NCBI GenBank assembly: GCA_947472655.1
Contig: CANJCG010000004.1
Location: 1-34,498 of the forward strand
DNA: 34,498 bases
Reading direction: 5' to 3'
Source: Actinomycetota bacterium
Lineage (GTDB): Bacteria; Actinomycetota; Actinomycetes; S36-B12
The notes below the pieces were generated by a model. That model was not told the origin of the DNA, did not search any database, and saw only the letters and a program-made list of their open reading frames with translations. Below are positions 1 through 7,061 of the stretch, in pieces (positions within the stretch are counted from its first letter, which is position 1; each line of letters starts with the position of its first letter). Both the position numbers and the translations under genes were made by a program.

Positions 1-84
1 ACTCAAAAAGCCAAACGCGATGATCACAGCGATGACGAGCACGGTGAAGCTAATCCAGCGCTTGGTGTGAAGGAGCGCGAGCAC
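1..84 (-). CDS. SURF1-like protein, N-terminal fragment
   Basis: The minus strand opens with GTG at 84 and reads 28 codons to the window edge without a stop. The peptide has a short basic start (LLHTKRW) followed by a hydrophobic membrane span (ISFTVLVIAVIIAFGFLS). SURF1 proteins, which help assemble cytochrome c oxidase, begin with this pattern, and actinobacteria often carry a SURF1 gene next to a DUF3099 gene. The start lies 4 bases after the DUF3099 stop, so the two are probably cotranscribed. Only the first membrane segment is visible, so the family call rests on the pattern and the neighbour and is tentative. Confidence 0.5.
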   Translation of the reverse strand, partial: MLALLHTKRWISFTVLVIAVIIAFGFLS

Positions 85-88
85 AGAC

Positions 89-451
89 TTAATTCGCCTC
101 AGGTGTGGGATCGTGAATGATCCCTGTGATTACTTTTGATGAGCCGCTAGAAGGCAATGATTTTTGAACTTCGGGGACAACCCCCAAATCGCCTACGGCG
201 TCACTTTCTTGACCAGCATTTGCGATAACCACAGCCACATACGGCAAAACAACGGCGCCCGCGATAAGAACCCATCGTGGCCAACCAGGGATGAAGATGG
301 CCGCAATCACGCATCCCGTCCGAATAGCCATGGAGAATAGGTACTTGCGAGTGCGACCGATTTGTTCCTGGCTCAGCGACCGTTGGGCCGCCGTGACGTT
401 GAAAACATCGCCGCTCACGGGTCCTTGGTCTGGGACCGGCCTTGTGCTCAT
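89..451 (-). CDS. DUF3099 family membrane protein
   Basis: A 120-residue protein. The hydrophilic N-terminus (about 1-36) contains the ITSA-like segment FNVTAAQRSLSQEQ and the RTRKYLFSMAIRT motif. Two hydrophobic spans follow, at about 41-58 and 60-78, and the second ends in the family hallmark LPYVAVVIANAG. The C-terminal 40 residues are polar and probably cytoplasmic. The function of DUF3099 is unknown. The gene is divergent from dodecin and precedes the SURF1-like fragment. No Shine-Dalgarno precedes the ATG. A TANNNT hexamer sits 6 bases upstream instead, suggesting a leaderless mRNA. Confidence 0.8.
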   Translation of the reverse strand: MSTRPVPDQGPVSGDVFNVTAAQRSLSQEQIGRTRKYLFSMAIRTGCVIAAIFIPGWPRWVLIAGAVVLPYVAVVIANAGQESDAVGDLGVVPEVQKSLPSSGSSKVITGIIHDPTPEAN

Positions 452-457
452 GGGTAG

Positions 458-463
458 AGCCTA
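458..463 (-). promoter_or_regulatory. -10 element, leaderless start of DUF3099 gene
   Basis: On the minus strand the hexamer TAGGCT is followed by 6 bases and then the ATG at 451. This is the distance expected if transcription begins at the A of the start codon. No good -35 box is visible. It lies back to back with the dodecin promoter. Confidence 0.5.
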
Positions 464-485
464 CGCCTGAGGTTGGGGAGCGGTG

Positions 486-491
486 TACCGT
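486..491 (+). promoter_or_regulatory. -10 element, leaderless start of dodecin gene
   Basis: TACCGT is followed by 6 bases (CCAAGC) and the ATG at 498. There is no Shine-Dalgarno, so the mRNA probably starts at the ATG. The -10 is only 22 bases from the divergent DUF3099 -10, so the two promoters must share their upstream DNA. Confidence 0.5.
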
Positions 492-497
492 CCAAGC

Positions 498-716
498 ATG
501 AATCGCACCTATGGGATTACCGAAGTTGTTGGCACCTCCAATGTAGGTGTTGACGCCGCTATCCGTAACGCTGTCAGCCGCACGTCAAAGACCATCCGAC
601 ATTTGGACTGGTTCGAGGTCACCCAAGTTCGCGGATATGTCCGCGACGGCGAGGTTGACCACTTCCAGGTCTCCCTCAAGGTTGGATATCGCATGGAAGA
701 TCAGAACGCTCAATAG
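498..716 (+). CDS. Dodecin (flavin-binding storage protein)
   Basis: A 72-residue protein that matches dodecins throughout: YGITEVVGTSNVGVDAAI, then AVSRTSKTIRHLDWFEV with the tryptophan that stacks on flavin, then HFQVSLKVGYRMED. Dodecins form hollow dodecamers that bind FMN or riboflavin and buffer free flavin in the cytoplasm. An in-frame GTG at 483 would add five residues, but the ATG at 498 fits the family length and has a leaderless-type -10 six bases upstream. It lies 18 bases before fabG and may be cotranscribed with it, although the pathway link is not obvious. Confidence 0.9.
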   Translation: MNRTYGITEVVGTSNVGVDAAIRNAVSRTSKTIRHLDWFEVTQVRGYVRDGEVDHFQVSLKVGYRMEDQNAQ

Positions 717-734
717 TTCAAGAAAGGGACAGTC

Positions 735-1439
735 ATGTCTCGTGTTGCCCTCGTTACTGGTGGAAACCGCGGAATCGGGCTGAGTATTGCCTTGTTGCTT
801 CGTGATGCCGGATACACCGTCGTCGTAGGAACGCGATCTGGCACCGCTCCAGTTGGATTGAATGCCGTCACCATGGATGTCGCCAACACCGCGTCTATTG
901 ACGCCGGGTTCACCGAAATCGAAGAAAAATTCGGGCCGGTAGAGATACTGATCGCTAATGCGGGGATGACTCGTGACACGTTGTTGATGCGCATGTCGGA
1001 TGACGATATTGACGAAGTACTCAACACAAACTTGGCGGGCTCAATCAAGTTAGCGCGGCGTGCTCTACGTAGCATGCTCAAGGCGCGCTATGGGCGAATC
1101 ATCTTCATGTCATCAGTGGTGGGAATTATCGGATCAGCAGGACAGGTGAATTATTCTGCTGCCAAGTCGGGGCTGATTGGAGCAGCCCGTTCACTCGTTC
1201 GCGAAGTGGGCGGCCGCGGCATCACCGTCAATGTGCTGACCCCGGGTTTCGTCAACACTGACATGACCGCAGAACTCGGCGATGAGCGACGCGCCCAGAT
1301 CGTCAGCATCGTACCGCTGGGTCGTTATGCTGAACCAGAAGAAATTGCCACAGTTGTGGAATTCCTCGTCAGTGATGGTGCCGCTTACATCACGGGTGCG
1401 GTTATACCTATTGATGGTGGATTGGGAATGGGCGACTAA
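735..1439 (+). CDS. fabG: 3-oxoacyl-ACP reductase FabG
   Basis: A 234-residue short-chain dehydrogenase that reduces 3-oxoacyl-ACP with NADPH in type II fatty acid synthesis. Features in order: the Rossmann motif TGGNRGIG (about 8-15), the NAG motif in IANAGMTRD, the catalytic serine in FMSSVVG, Tyr and Lys in YSAAK, and a C-terminus ending IPIDGGLGMGD. The length is a little under the usual 240-250. The Shine-Dalgarno-like GAAAGGGA precedes the ATG. The inhA-like gene follows 21 bases later, the same order as fabG1-inhA in Mycobacterium, so the two probably act in one elongation cycle. Confidence 0.93.
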   Translation: MSRVALVTGGNRGIGLSIALLLRDAGYTVVVGTRSGTAPVGLNAVTMDVANTASIDAGFTEIEEKFGPVEILIANAGMTRDTLLMRMSDDDIDEVLNTNLAGSIKLARRALRSMLKARYGRIIFMSSVVGIIGSAGQVNYSAAKSGLIGAARSLVREVGGRGITVNVLTPGFVNTDMTAELGDERRAQIVSIVPLGRYAEPEEIATVVEFLVSDGAAYITGAVIPIDGGLGMGD

Positions 1440-1460
1440 CGCTCGTATGAGAGGATTTAC

Positions 1461-2228
1461 GTGGGCATTCTTGAGGGCAAGAACATCGTTATCACGGGTG
1501 TTCTCACCGATCAGTCCATCGCTTTCCATGCTGCACGCTTGGCCCAAGAAGAGGGCGCCAATGTCGTGCTCACCGGATTTGGTCGTGCCTTGTCCCTCAC
1601 AAAGCGGGCCGCAGGGCGTCTTCCCAAAGATGCACCCGTCCTTGAGCTTGATGTGGTTAACCAAGACCATCTTGATGCCTTAGCCGGTGGAATCCGCGAG
1701 CATATGGATCACGTGGATGGTGTACTTCACTCAATTGGTTTTGCACCCGCAGAGGCTCTCGGCGGCAATTTCCTCAATACTTCCTGGTCTGATGTCGCAA
1801 TCGCGCTCGAAGTATCGGCGTTTTCATTTAAATCCCTTGCAATGGCTTGCTTACCGCTGATGGGGAAAGGCGGATCAGTAGTGGGCTTGGACTTTGACTC
1901 CACAATGGCCTGGCCAAAATATGACTGGATGGGCGTTGCCAAGGCGGCTTTCGAAAGCACTTCGCGATACTTAGCGCGCGATCTAGGACCCATGGGGATC
2001 CGCGTGAACCTTGTTGCCGCAGGCCCGATCCGCACGATGGCAGCAAAAGGAATTCCAGGTTTCGAAGGATTCGAAGAAGTCTGGGCAACACGTTCACCTA
2101 TTGGCTGGGATCTCGACGATCCAGAACCAGCTGCCAAGGCGTGTATCGCACTGATGTCAGATTGGTTCCCAGCAACAACAGGTGAAATCGTGCACGTTGA
2201 CGGTGGAGTCCACTCTCAGGGAGCCTAA
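1461..2228 (+). CDS. inhA: Enoyl-ACP reductase, InhA/FabI type
   Basis: A 255-residue NADH-dependent enoyl-ACP reductase for the last step of fatty acid elongation. The N-terminus ITGVLTDQSIAFHAARLAQE is the InhA form of the dinucleotide-binding motif. HSIGF at about 90 matches the loop where isoniazid-resistance changes occur in InhA. GLDFDSTMAWPKYDWMGVAK carries the Phe and the Tyr-x6-Lys active site, and LVAAGPIRT is the substrate-loop motif. The start is GTG at 1461, with a GAGGA Shine-Dalgarno about 6 bases upstream. The gene is in an operon with fabG, and the sixA-like gene starts 2 bases after its stop. The protein resembles InhA more than E. coli FabI, which is usual for actinobacteria and need not mean mycolic acids. 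Confidence 0.93.
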   Translation: MGILEGKNIVITGVLTDQSIAFHAARLAQEEGANVVLTGFGRALSLTKRAAGRLPKDAPVLELDVVNQDHLDALAGGIREHMDHVDGVLHSIGFAPAEALGGNFLNTSWSDVAIALEVSAFSFKSLAMACLPLMGKGGSVVGLDFDSTMAWPKYDWMGVAKAAFESTSRYLARDLGPMGIRVNLVAAGPIRTMAAKGIPGFEGFEEVWATRSPIGWDLDDPEPAAKACIALMSDWFPATTGEIVHVDGGVHSQGA

Positions 2229-2230
2229 GC

Positions 2231-2740
2231 ATGCCTTTTGGCACATTGGTGCTGCTACGCCATGCGAAATCTTCATATCCAGATGGTGTCATCGACCATG
2301 ATCGGCCGTTGAATCACCGAGGGCGTCGTGATGCTGCTCAAGCTGGAGTTTGGCTCCAAGACCATGCTGGTGAGATATTCAGTGCTACTCCGGACGTATT
2401 AGTTTCCACAGCGACTCGAGCTCAACAAACGTGGGACATCGTCTCGGACATATACAAGGTTGCGCATGTGGATGACGAGCGTCTGTACGACTCTGCAGTT
2501 TCGACATTAATTGAAGTGGTGCGCGCCAAGATTGAACAGGGCATCGATGTGCTGGTCGTATCACACAACCCAGGTCTTGAGCAGTTGGCGATTTACCTCA
2601 CTCTGGGGCATGCAGCCAAGAAACCTGAAACAGCCCTGAGTCACATGCCAACTTCATCCATCGTCGTGCTTCGAATGAACGATACGCAATGGTCAGATAC
2701 CAGCGCAGATCTGAGCCATTTCGTAATTCCCCGAAGTTAA
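2231..2740 (+). CDS. SixA-like histidine phosphatase
   Basis: A 169-residue member of the histidine phosphatase (phosphoglycerate mutase-like) superfamily, small-domain SixA type. The phosphate-accepting histidine is in LLRHAKSS (His11). RPLNHRGRRDA, STATRAQQT and VVSHNPGLEQL supply the other conserved arginine and second histidine. SixA in E. coli removes phosphate from phosphohistidine proteins, but actinobacterial substrates are unknown. The ATG is 2 bases after the inhA stop, with AGGGAG inside the end of inhA as ribosome site, so translation is probably coupled. The gene converges on serB, with 29 bases between stops and no convincing terminator there. Confidence 0.85.
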   Translation: MPFGTLVLLRHAKSSYPDGVIDHDRPLNHRGRRDAAQAGVWLQDHAGEIFSATPDVLVSTATRAQQTWDIVSDIYKVAHVDDERLYDSAVSTLIEVVRAKIEQGIDVLVVSHNPGLEQLAIYLTLGHAAKKPETALSHMPTSSIVVLRMNDTQWSDTSADLSHFVIPRS

Positions 2741-2769
2741 GTCGACGACGAACGGTGTGAAAAACCGAC

Positions 2770-3975
2770 CTACAAGCCCGGTGACGGAGTGATGAAGCCG
2801 GCGAGTTCATCAGCATCCTCAATATCTTCACGTGTGATGCCAAGCAAATAGAGCACCGAATCCAAGTAGGGAACATTGACAGAAGTATCGGCCGCGTCTC
2901 GTGCGGCAGCCTTAGCATTGAACGCAACACCTAGACCCGCTGCCTCAAGCATGTCAATGTCGTTTGCCCCGTCACCGATTGCGATTGTCCGGCGCATTGG
3001 GATGCCAAACTCTGCGGCGAATTCTTCCAGCGCTTGACGCTTTCCGAGGCGGTCAACGATGGGGCCTTCAACCTCACCCGTGAGGAACCCGTTTTGAACG
3101 CCTAGACGATTGGCACGGAGTCGATCGATGCCCAGTTCATCCGCAAGTGGACTGATGACTTCGACGAACCCACCAGAAACCATGCACACGCGATAACCCA
3201 AGGTTTTCAGGGTGCGGCAAAGGGTACGCGCGCCTGGAGTGAGCGTTATCTGTCCTCGTACCTTTTCGAGTGCCGTAACCGGTAAGCCTTTGAGTAAGGC
3301 AACCCGCTCGCGCAGAGACGCTGCGAAATCCAACTCTCCTGACATCGCTCTTTCAGTGATGTTGGCTACCTCGCTGAGAACTCCAGCTTCTTGGGCGAGC
3401 AGATCAATTACTTCGTTTTGGATCACGGTGGAATCGACGTCCATCACAACGAGATGTTGCCCACGACGGTCTAACCCCGCATCTTGAACAGCAATGTCTG
3501 CACCAGTCTCGACGGCGGCTTGGGCCAGTCCGCGTCGGATACTTGTAGCTGTTGCTCCAGATACATCAAAGAGAAATGCAGTGACGGGATAACTTGCAAT
3601 ACGCCGAATTCGATCGACATTTGCCCCACGCTCGGTGAGTTCTTGAGCGACGCGAGTAATGGCTTCGGGGCGAAGAGGTGCTCCGAGCAGTGTTATTTGG
3701 ATTCGATCACGTTTCTTGGTGGTGCTCTGAGCAACATTTTGTTCGATAGAAAGTTCAAGATTAAGGTCCACAGCTAATGCGCTCACAGTGATGATCGTCT
3801 CTGCGACAAGCATTGATTCAATATGAATCAATGCCGTAAGGACAAGGCGATCTCGGATAACAAGTTGTTCGATGTCGAGCACAATCGCGGACGGGTCCAG
3901 CTGAGTGAAAAGGCTTTTGGTCACTCCGGGTCGATCTTGCCCAGAGAGGGTGATTAATAGCGTCTGCGTATCCAT
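2770..3975 (-). CDS. serB: Phosphoserine phosphatase SerB with N-terminal ACT domains
   Basis: A 401-residue enzyme that hydrolyses phosphoserine in the last step of serine synthesis. The first 170 or so residues form two ACT-like regulatory modules (LLITLSGQDRPGVTKSLF; RIQITLLGAPLRPEAITRV). The HAD phosphatase domain follows, with the nucleophile motif VMDVDSTVIQNE, the SGGF motif, a lysine in GKRQALEEF and the metal-binding GDGANDIDMLEAAG. This is the layout of mycobacterial SerB2, where the ACT domains respond to serine. It is divergent from an ABC ATPase, the same pairing as serB2 and its neighbour in M. tuberculosis. A TAGCGT hexamer lies 9 bases before the ATG, giving at most a very short leader. 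Confidence 0.93.
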   Translation of the reverse strand: MDTQTLLITLSGQDRPGVTKSLFTQLDPSAIVLDIEQLVIRDRLVLTALIHIESMLVAETIITVSALAVDLNLELSIEQNVAQSTTKKRDRIQITLLGAPLRPEAITRVAQELTERGANVDRIRRIASYPVTAFLFDVSGATATSIRRGLAQAAVETGADIAVQDAGLDRRGQHLVVMDVDSTVIQNEVIDLLAQEAGVLSEVANITERAMSGELDFAASLRERVALLKGLPVTALEKVRGQITLTPGARTLCRTLKTLGYRVCMVSGGFVEVISPLADELGIDRLRANRLGVQNGFLTGEVEGPIVDRLGKRQALEEFAAEFGIPMRRTIAIGDGANDIDMLEAAGLGVAFNAKAAARDAADTSVNVPYLDSVLYLLGITREDIEDADELAGFITPSPGL

Positions 3976-4021
3976 GACATACCAACGCTAGCTGTTACCC
4001 GGATCTACAGGTGAGTCCGGC

Positions 4022-4027
4022 TAGGGT
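4022..4027 (+). promoter_or_regulatory. -10 element, leaderless start of ABC ATPase gene
   Basis: TAGGGT is followed by 6 bases (CGTGTC) and the GTG at 4034. There is no Shine-Dalgarno. The site supports the GTG as the true start. Confidence 0.5.
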
Positions 4028-4033
4028 CGTGTC

Positions 4034-4819
4034 GTGCCTGAAGTCCTGAAGTGTGCTGACATCGTCGTGCGACGGGGAAACCGGCATCTCGTCGATCACG
4101 TTGATTGGGTGGTAAACGAAGGGGAACGTTGGGTGATTTTGGGGCCCAATGGAGCTGGCAAAACCACCCTGATGTTGGTCTGCTCTGGCCGGATGTTCCC
4201 GACCTCAGGGCTGGTTGAACTCCTAGGAGAACAGCTAGGTAAGACGGATATGGCTGAACTCAAGCCGCTCATCGGCTGGGCCAGCAGCGCAATGATGAAT
4301 GACATCCCACCAGGTGAACGAGTTGGTGACGTTGTTCTTACAGGTGCATATTCAGTTACCGGTCGTTGGCGTGAAGAGTATGAAAGTGCAGACATTGTGC
4401 GCGCTGCAAAGTTGATGTATTCCTGGGGCTTAAGTCATCTGGCCCGTCGCACGTTTGGCACACTTTCTGAGGGTGAACGTAAACGTGCCTGTATTGCTCG
4501 CGCATTGATGTCGAATCCGGAATTGCTTTTACTAGATGAGCCGGGAGCAGGGCTCGACTTAGGTGGACGCGAAGACTTGGTCTCCCGGATGTCTGAGTTA
4601 GCAAGAGATTCAGCTGAGCCAACTCAGATCCTTATCACCCACCATGTTGAAGAGATTCCGGCTGGTTTCACGCACGCGTTATTGATGCGGGATGGCAAGG
4701 TGATCTCCCAAGGATCGATCAACGATGTCATTACTGGACCTTGGTTGAGCGCCGCATTTGGATTACCAATCAAAGTGACTCGTGATGGCGAGCGTTTTCT
4801 AGCGATGCGTGATGCCTAG
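4034..4819 (+). CDS. ABC transporter ATP-binding protein, lone ATPase
   Basis: A 261-residue single nucleotide-binding domain. Visible motifs are Walker A GPNGAGKTTLM, signature LSEGERKRACIARAL, Walker B LLLLDEPGAGLD, and the switch histidine in ILITHHVEEIP. No permease or binding protein is adjacent, so the transport substrate cannot be read from context and a non-transport role is possible. The pairing with serB is conserved with M. tuberculosis (Rv3041c next to serB2). The GTG start is supported by a leaderless-type -10. The stop overlaps the start of the following phosphatidyltransferase, which suggests translational coupling. Confidence 0.88.
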   Translation: MPEVLKCADIVVRRGNRHLVDHVDWVVNEGERWVILGPNGAGKTTLMLVCSGRMFPTSGLVELLGEQLGKTDMAELKPLIGWASSAMMNDIPPGERVGDVVLTGAYSVTGRWREEYESADIVRAAKLMYSWGLSHLARRTFGTLSEGERKRACIARALMSNPELLLLDEPGAGLDLGGREDLVSRMSELARDSAEPTQILITHHVEEIPAGFTHALLMRDGKVISQGSINDVITGPWLSAAFGLPIKVTRDGERFLAMRDA

Positions 4820-5375
4820 CAACCGCGTTTGGACGGTGCCTAATGCGCTGAGTATGTCTCGGCTCGTTGGCGTCCCGATTTTTCTTTGGCTAGTGCTTGT
4901 GCCGCAAGAAGATGGTTGGGCCTTTCTCGTTTTGGCCGTTGCCGGAGTCACCGATTGGCTCGACGGCGCGTTAGCTCGGGCACTGAATCAACAAAGTCGC
5001 ATTGGTGAAATTTTGGATCCCGCGGCCGACCGCCTCTACATCGCAGCCACCATCATTGGGCTTGCGATCAGGGGAATCATCCCTTGGTGGCTCGTCGTCA
5101 TTCTTGTTGCCCGAGATGTGATGCTGCTTGGGCTCATTCCGCTTTTGCGCAAGCATGGAATGTTGACTCTTCCGGTGACCATGGTTGGCAAGGCAGCAAC
5201 CTTTTGTTTGTTATGGGGTTTTCCAACATTGTTGTTGAGTTCTTACGACAACTTGTTTGGTTCACTTGCAGGCGCAGCTGGTTGGGCATTTTCGCTGTGG
5301 GGGACCGGCTTGTACTGGTGGGCAGGCATCGACTACATCAGGTCTGCCAGAGCTCTATCGTCCCCGTCAACTTAG
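4812..5375 (+). CDS. CDP-alcohol phosphatidyltransferase
   Basis: A 187-residue integral membrane enzyme with several hydrophobic spans. It carries the CDP-alcohol transferase signature DGALAR, then eight residues, then GEILDPAAD, with all the metal-binding aspartates and the glycine in place. Enzymes of this family displace CMP from CDP-diacylglycerol with an alcohol, giving phosphatidylglycerophosphate, cardiolipin or phosphatidylinositol-type lipids. The acceptor cannot be decided here; a PgsA-like role is most likely from size and from the position near gcvH, as in Mycobacterium (pgsA2). The start overlaps the ABC gene. GTG at 4809 is an equally possible start one codon earlier. Confidence 0.85.
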   Translation: MPSNRVWTVPNALSMSRLVGVPIFLWLVLVPQEDGWAFLVLAVAGVTDWLDGALARALNQQSRIGEILDPAADRLYIAATIIGLAIRGIIPWWLVVILVARDVMLLGLIPLLRKHGMLTLPVTMVGKAATFCLLWGFPTLLLSSYDNLFGSLAGAAGWAFSLWGTGLYWWAGIDYIRSARALSSPST

Positions 5376-5394
5376 AGCACCGATGACATAGAGT

Positions 5395-5400
5395 TAGGCT
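5395..5400 (+). promoter_or_regulatory. Putative -10 element of gcvH
   Basis: TAGGCT lies 48 bp before the gcvH ATG. A weak TTAGAG at 5372-5377 has 17-bp spacing. The predicted mRNA would have a leader of about 36 bases carrying the AAAGGA ribosome site. Confidence 0.4.
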
Positions 5401-5442
5401 ACGTACATTCGATGGACACGTACGCCAGATGAAAGGACCTCC

Positions 5443-5820
5443 ATGAATCCGCAAGAACTTCGCTACACCGCTGAGCACGAGTGGGTTCGCTTTTCTGGAG
5501 ACGTGGCTGAAGTAGGGATCACGGCGTACGCCCAAGAAGCACTTGGCGACATCGTGTATGTCAGTTTGCCCAAGGTTGGCGACATCGTGGCCGCTGGTGA
5601 TGCTTGCGGTGAAGTTGAATCCACAAAAAGTGTCAGTGATATCTACGCACCCCTGACGGGAACGGTCACTGAGGTCAATGAACTTCTTGACGCCAGCCCG
5701 CAAACCATCAATGAGGCTCCTTATTTGGGTGGTTGGCTTTTTAAGGTAAAATTGACCGATCCAAGCGCCCCAGACGAGTTGCTGAGCGCAGACCAATACG
5801 AAGAGCAAACGCGCGCCTAG
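5443..5820 (+). CDS. gcvH: Glycine cleavage system H protein
   Basis: A 125-residue lipoyl carrier that shuttles the aminomethyl group between the P, T and L proteins of the glycine cleavage complex. The lipoyl-lysine is Lys62 in EVESTKSVSDIYAP. YTAEHEWVR at the start and ALGDIVYVSLPKVGD match the family, and the length is typical (about 125-130). AAAGGA is 5 bases upstream of the ATG. The P-protein gene lies about 2.7 kb downstream beyond four regulatory-type genes, the mycobacterial order; gcvT is not in the window. Confidence 0.95.
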   Translation: MNPQELRYTAEHEWVRFSGDVAEVGITAYAQEALGDIVYVSLPKVGDIVAAGDACGEVESTKSVSDIYAPLTGTVTEVNELLDASPQTINEAPYLGGWLFKVKLTDPSAPDELLSADQYEEQTRA

Positions 5821-5843
5821 TGGTCGCTCTTGGCCCTACAAGG

Positions 5844-5849
5844 TAGATT
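5844..5849 (+). promoter_or_regulatory. -10 element, leaderless start of garA-like gene
   Basis: TAGATT is followed by 6 bases (CGGATC) and the ATG at 5856, with no Shine-Dalgarno. It would give the GarA-like gene a promoter of its own, separate from gcvH. Confidence 0.5.
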
Positions 5850-5855
5850 CGGATC

Positions 5856-6350
5856 ATGCTCCAGTGCGGCTCTTGCTCAAAGTCGGTGCCTGGCGACGCG
5901 CACTTTTGCCCAGACTGTGGCGCAGACCTTCAGCAGAATCTCGAATTTACTGGGGCCATCACGTCAGTTATTCCACTCACCGGATCAGGCACAAGCGGCT
6001 CTATGGCGGCAGTTGGAGCTAACAAACAACCAGGTATTCAGGCTGGTTCGGCAATGCTTGTGGTGCACCGCGGTCCCGGCGAAGGTACAGAGTTTCCGCT
6101 TGACTCCCACAAAGACGTCGTAACTATCGGTCGTGCGCCAGAGGCAGATTTATTCTTTGATGACGTGACAGTAAGTCGCCGACATGCAGAAATTCGCCGC
6201 GGTGCCCAGGGATGGAGCATCCGCGATGTTGGAAGTTTGAACGGTACCTACGTCAATCGAAAGCGGGTAGATGATCACCACCTCGCTGGCGGTGATGAAC
6301 TTCAGATTGGCCGATTCCGGTTCGTGTTTCTTGTCGGAACACAACCATGA
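5856..6350 (+). CDS. garA: GarA/OdhI-like FHA protein with N-terminal zinc ribbon
   Basis: A 164-residue protein. Residues 4-21 form a zinc ribbon (Cys4-x2-Cys7 and Cys18-x2-Cys21). A linker of about 40 residues follows, then an FHA phosphothreonine-binding domain from about residue 60: GSAMLVVHRGPGEG, TIGRAPEADLFFDDVTVSRR, DVGSLNGTYVN. The FHA half is very close to mycobacterial GarA, which in its unphosphorylated form inhibits 2-oxoglutarate dehydrogenase and controls glutamate metabolism. Instead of GarA's VETTSVFR phospho-motif the linker reads GAITSVIPL, keeping one threonine (Thr36). Position between gcvH and the ftsR-like merR is the same as garA/odhI. Regulation by Ser/Thr kinases is inferred. 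Its stop overlaps the next ATG (ATGA). Confidence 0.85.
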   Translation: MLQCGSCSKSVPGDAHFCPDCGADLQQNLEFTGAITSVIPLTGSGTSGSMAAVGANKQPGIQAGSAMLVVHRGPGEGTEFPLDSHKDVVTIGRAPEADLFFDDVTVSRRHAEIRRGAQGWSIRDVGSLNGTYVNRKRVDDHHLAGGDELQIGRFRFVFLVGTQP

Positions 6351-7045
6351 GTGAGGCACCCCGCATCATCACAGGGACGATAAGCATTGGGGAAGTGCTC
6401 TCGCTGCTCAAGCGTGAGTTTCCGGATGTAACGATTAGTAAAATCCGATTTCTTGAAACTGAGGGTCTGGTTACCCCAGAGCGAACGGCTTCTGGATATC
6501 GCCGTTTTAATGAGAGAGACATTGCCCAATTGCGCGCAGTGCTGACGCTGCAGCGCGATCAGTACTTGCCCCTCAAAGTAATTCGTGAGCATTTGGATTC
6601 TGAGACCTCTGAAGCCCCAGTAGTAGTCGCTGGTTCTGGTCTTCGGCCCGACGATTTTCGAGCAGGGGCTGGTCGAGTTCGCTTGACTCGCACTGAACTG
6701 GCAGAACAAGTTGAATTGCCTGAAGCAACTATTGCCCAACTCGAATCATTTGGTTTATTGGCAGTCACTGCGGGTGGACACTACGACGAAGACGCTCTGG
6801 CGGTTGCAACCGTCGTTGCTCGACTTTCGGAGTTTGGAGTGGAACCCAGACACCTTCGCTCCTTTAGAGTCACAGCAGACCGCGACAGCGGTCTTGTTGA
6901 GCAAATCGCAACCCCATACTCCAAGCCACGCGATCGTGAGGCCGCCGCTCGGGGTCAAGAAACCATCCGAGAATTGGCGTCACTATTTGTACAACTCCAC
7001 GCAACTTTGCTTCGGGCCGAACTCGTTCGCGGCGGCAAGGTCTAG
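6347..7045 (+). CDS. ftsR: MerR-family regulator, FtsR-like
   Basis: A 232-residue regulator. The N-terminal winged helix (about 12-75) contains SIGEVLSLLKREFPDVTISK, the wing sequence TPERTASGYRRFNERDI and the QRDQYLPLKVIREHL helix of MerR proteins. A second helix-turn-helix-like segment, RLTRTELAEQVELPEATIAQL, follows at about 105-130, and the C-terminus is helical. It is in the position of Rv1828 and of corynebacterial ftsR, an activator of ftsZ, so an ortholog is likely. The ATG overlaps the garA stop by 4 bases, so the two proteins are probably made together. No effector is evident. Confidence 0.85.
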   Translation: MSEAPRIITGTISIGEVLSLLKREFPDVTISKIRFLETEGLVTPERTASGYRRFNERDIAQLRAVLTLQRDQYLPLKVIREHLDSETSEAPVVVAGSGLRPDDFRAGAGRVRLTRTELAEQVELPEATIAQLESFGLLAVTAGGHYDEDALAVATVVARLSEFGVEPRHLRSFRVTADRDSGLVEQIATPYSKPRDREAAARGQETIRELASLFVQLHATLLRAELVRGGKV

Positions 7046-7049
7046 GGCT

Positions 7050-7055
7050 TAGGGT
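7050..7055 (+). promoter_or_regulatory. -10 element, leaderless start of DUF151 gene
   Basis: TAGGGT is followed by 6 bases (TGCGAC) and the GTG at 7062. It favours the GTG over the in-frame ATG at 7071. Confidence 0.45.
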
Positions 7056-7061
7056 TGCGAC

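Noticed and set aside
1191..1670. Long minus-strand open frame across fabG and inhA
   Set aside because: It lies opposite two secure genes and crosses their junction; its sequence shows no recognisable motif.
2741..2769. Terminator between the convergent sixA-like and serB genes
   Set aside because: Only a 4-bp CGGT/ACCG stem can be drawn and there is no T tract.
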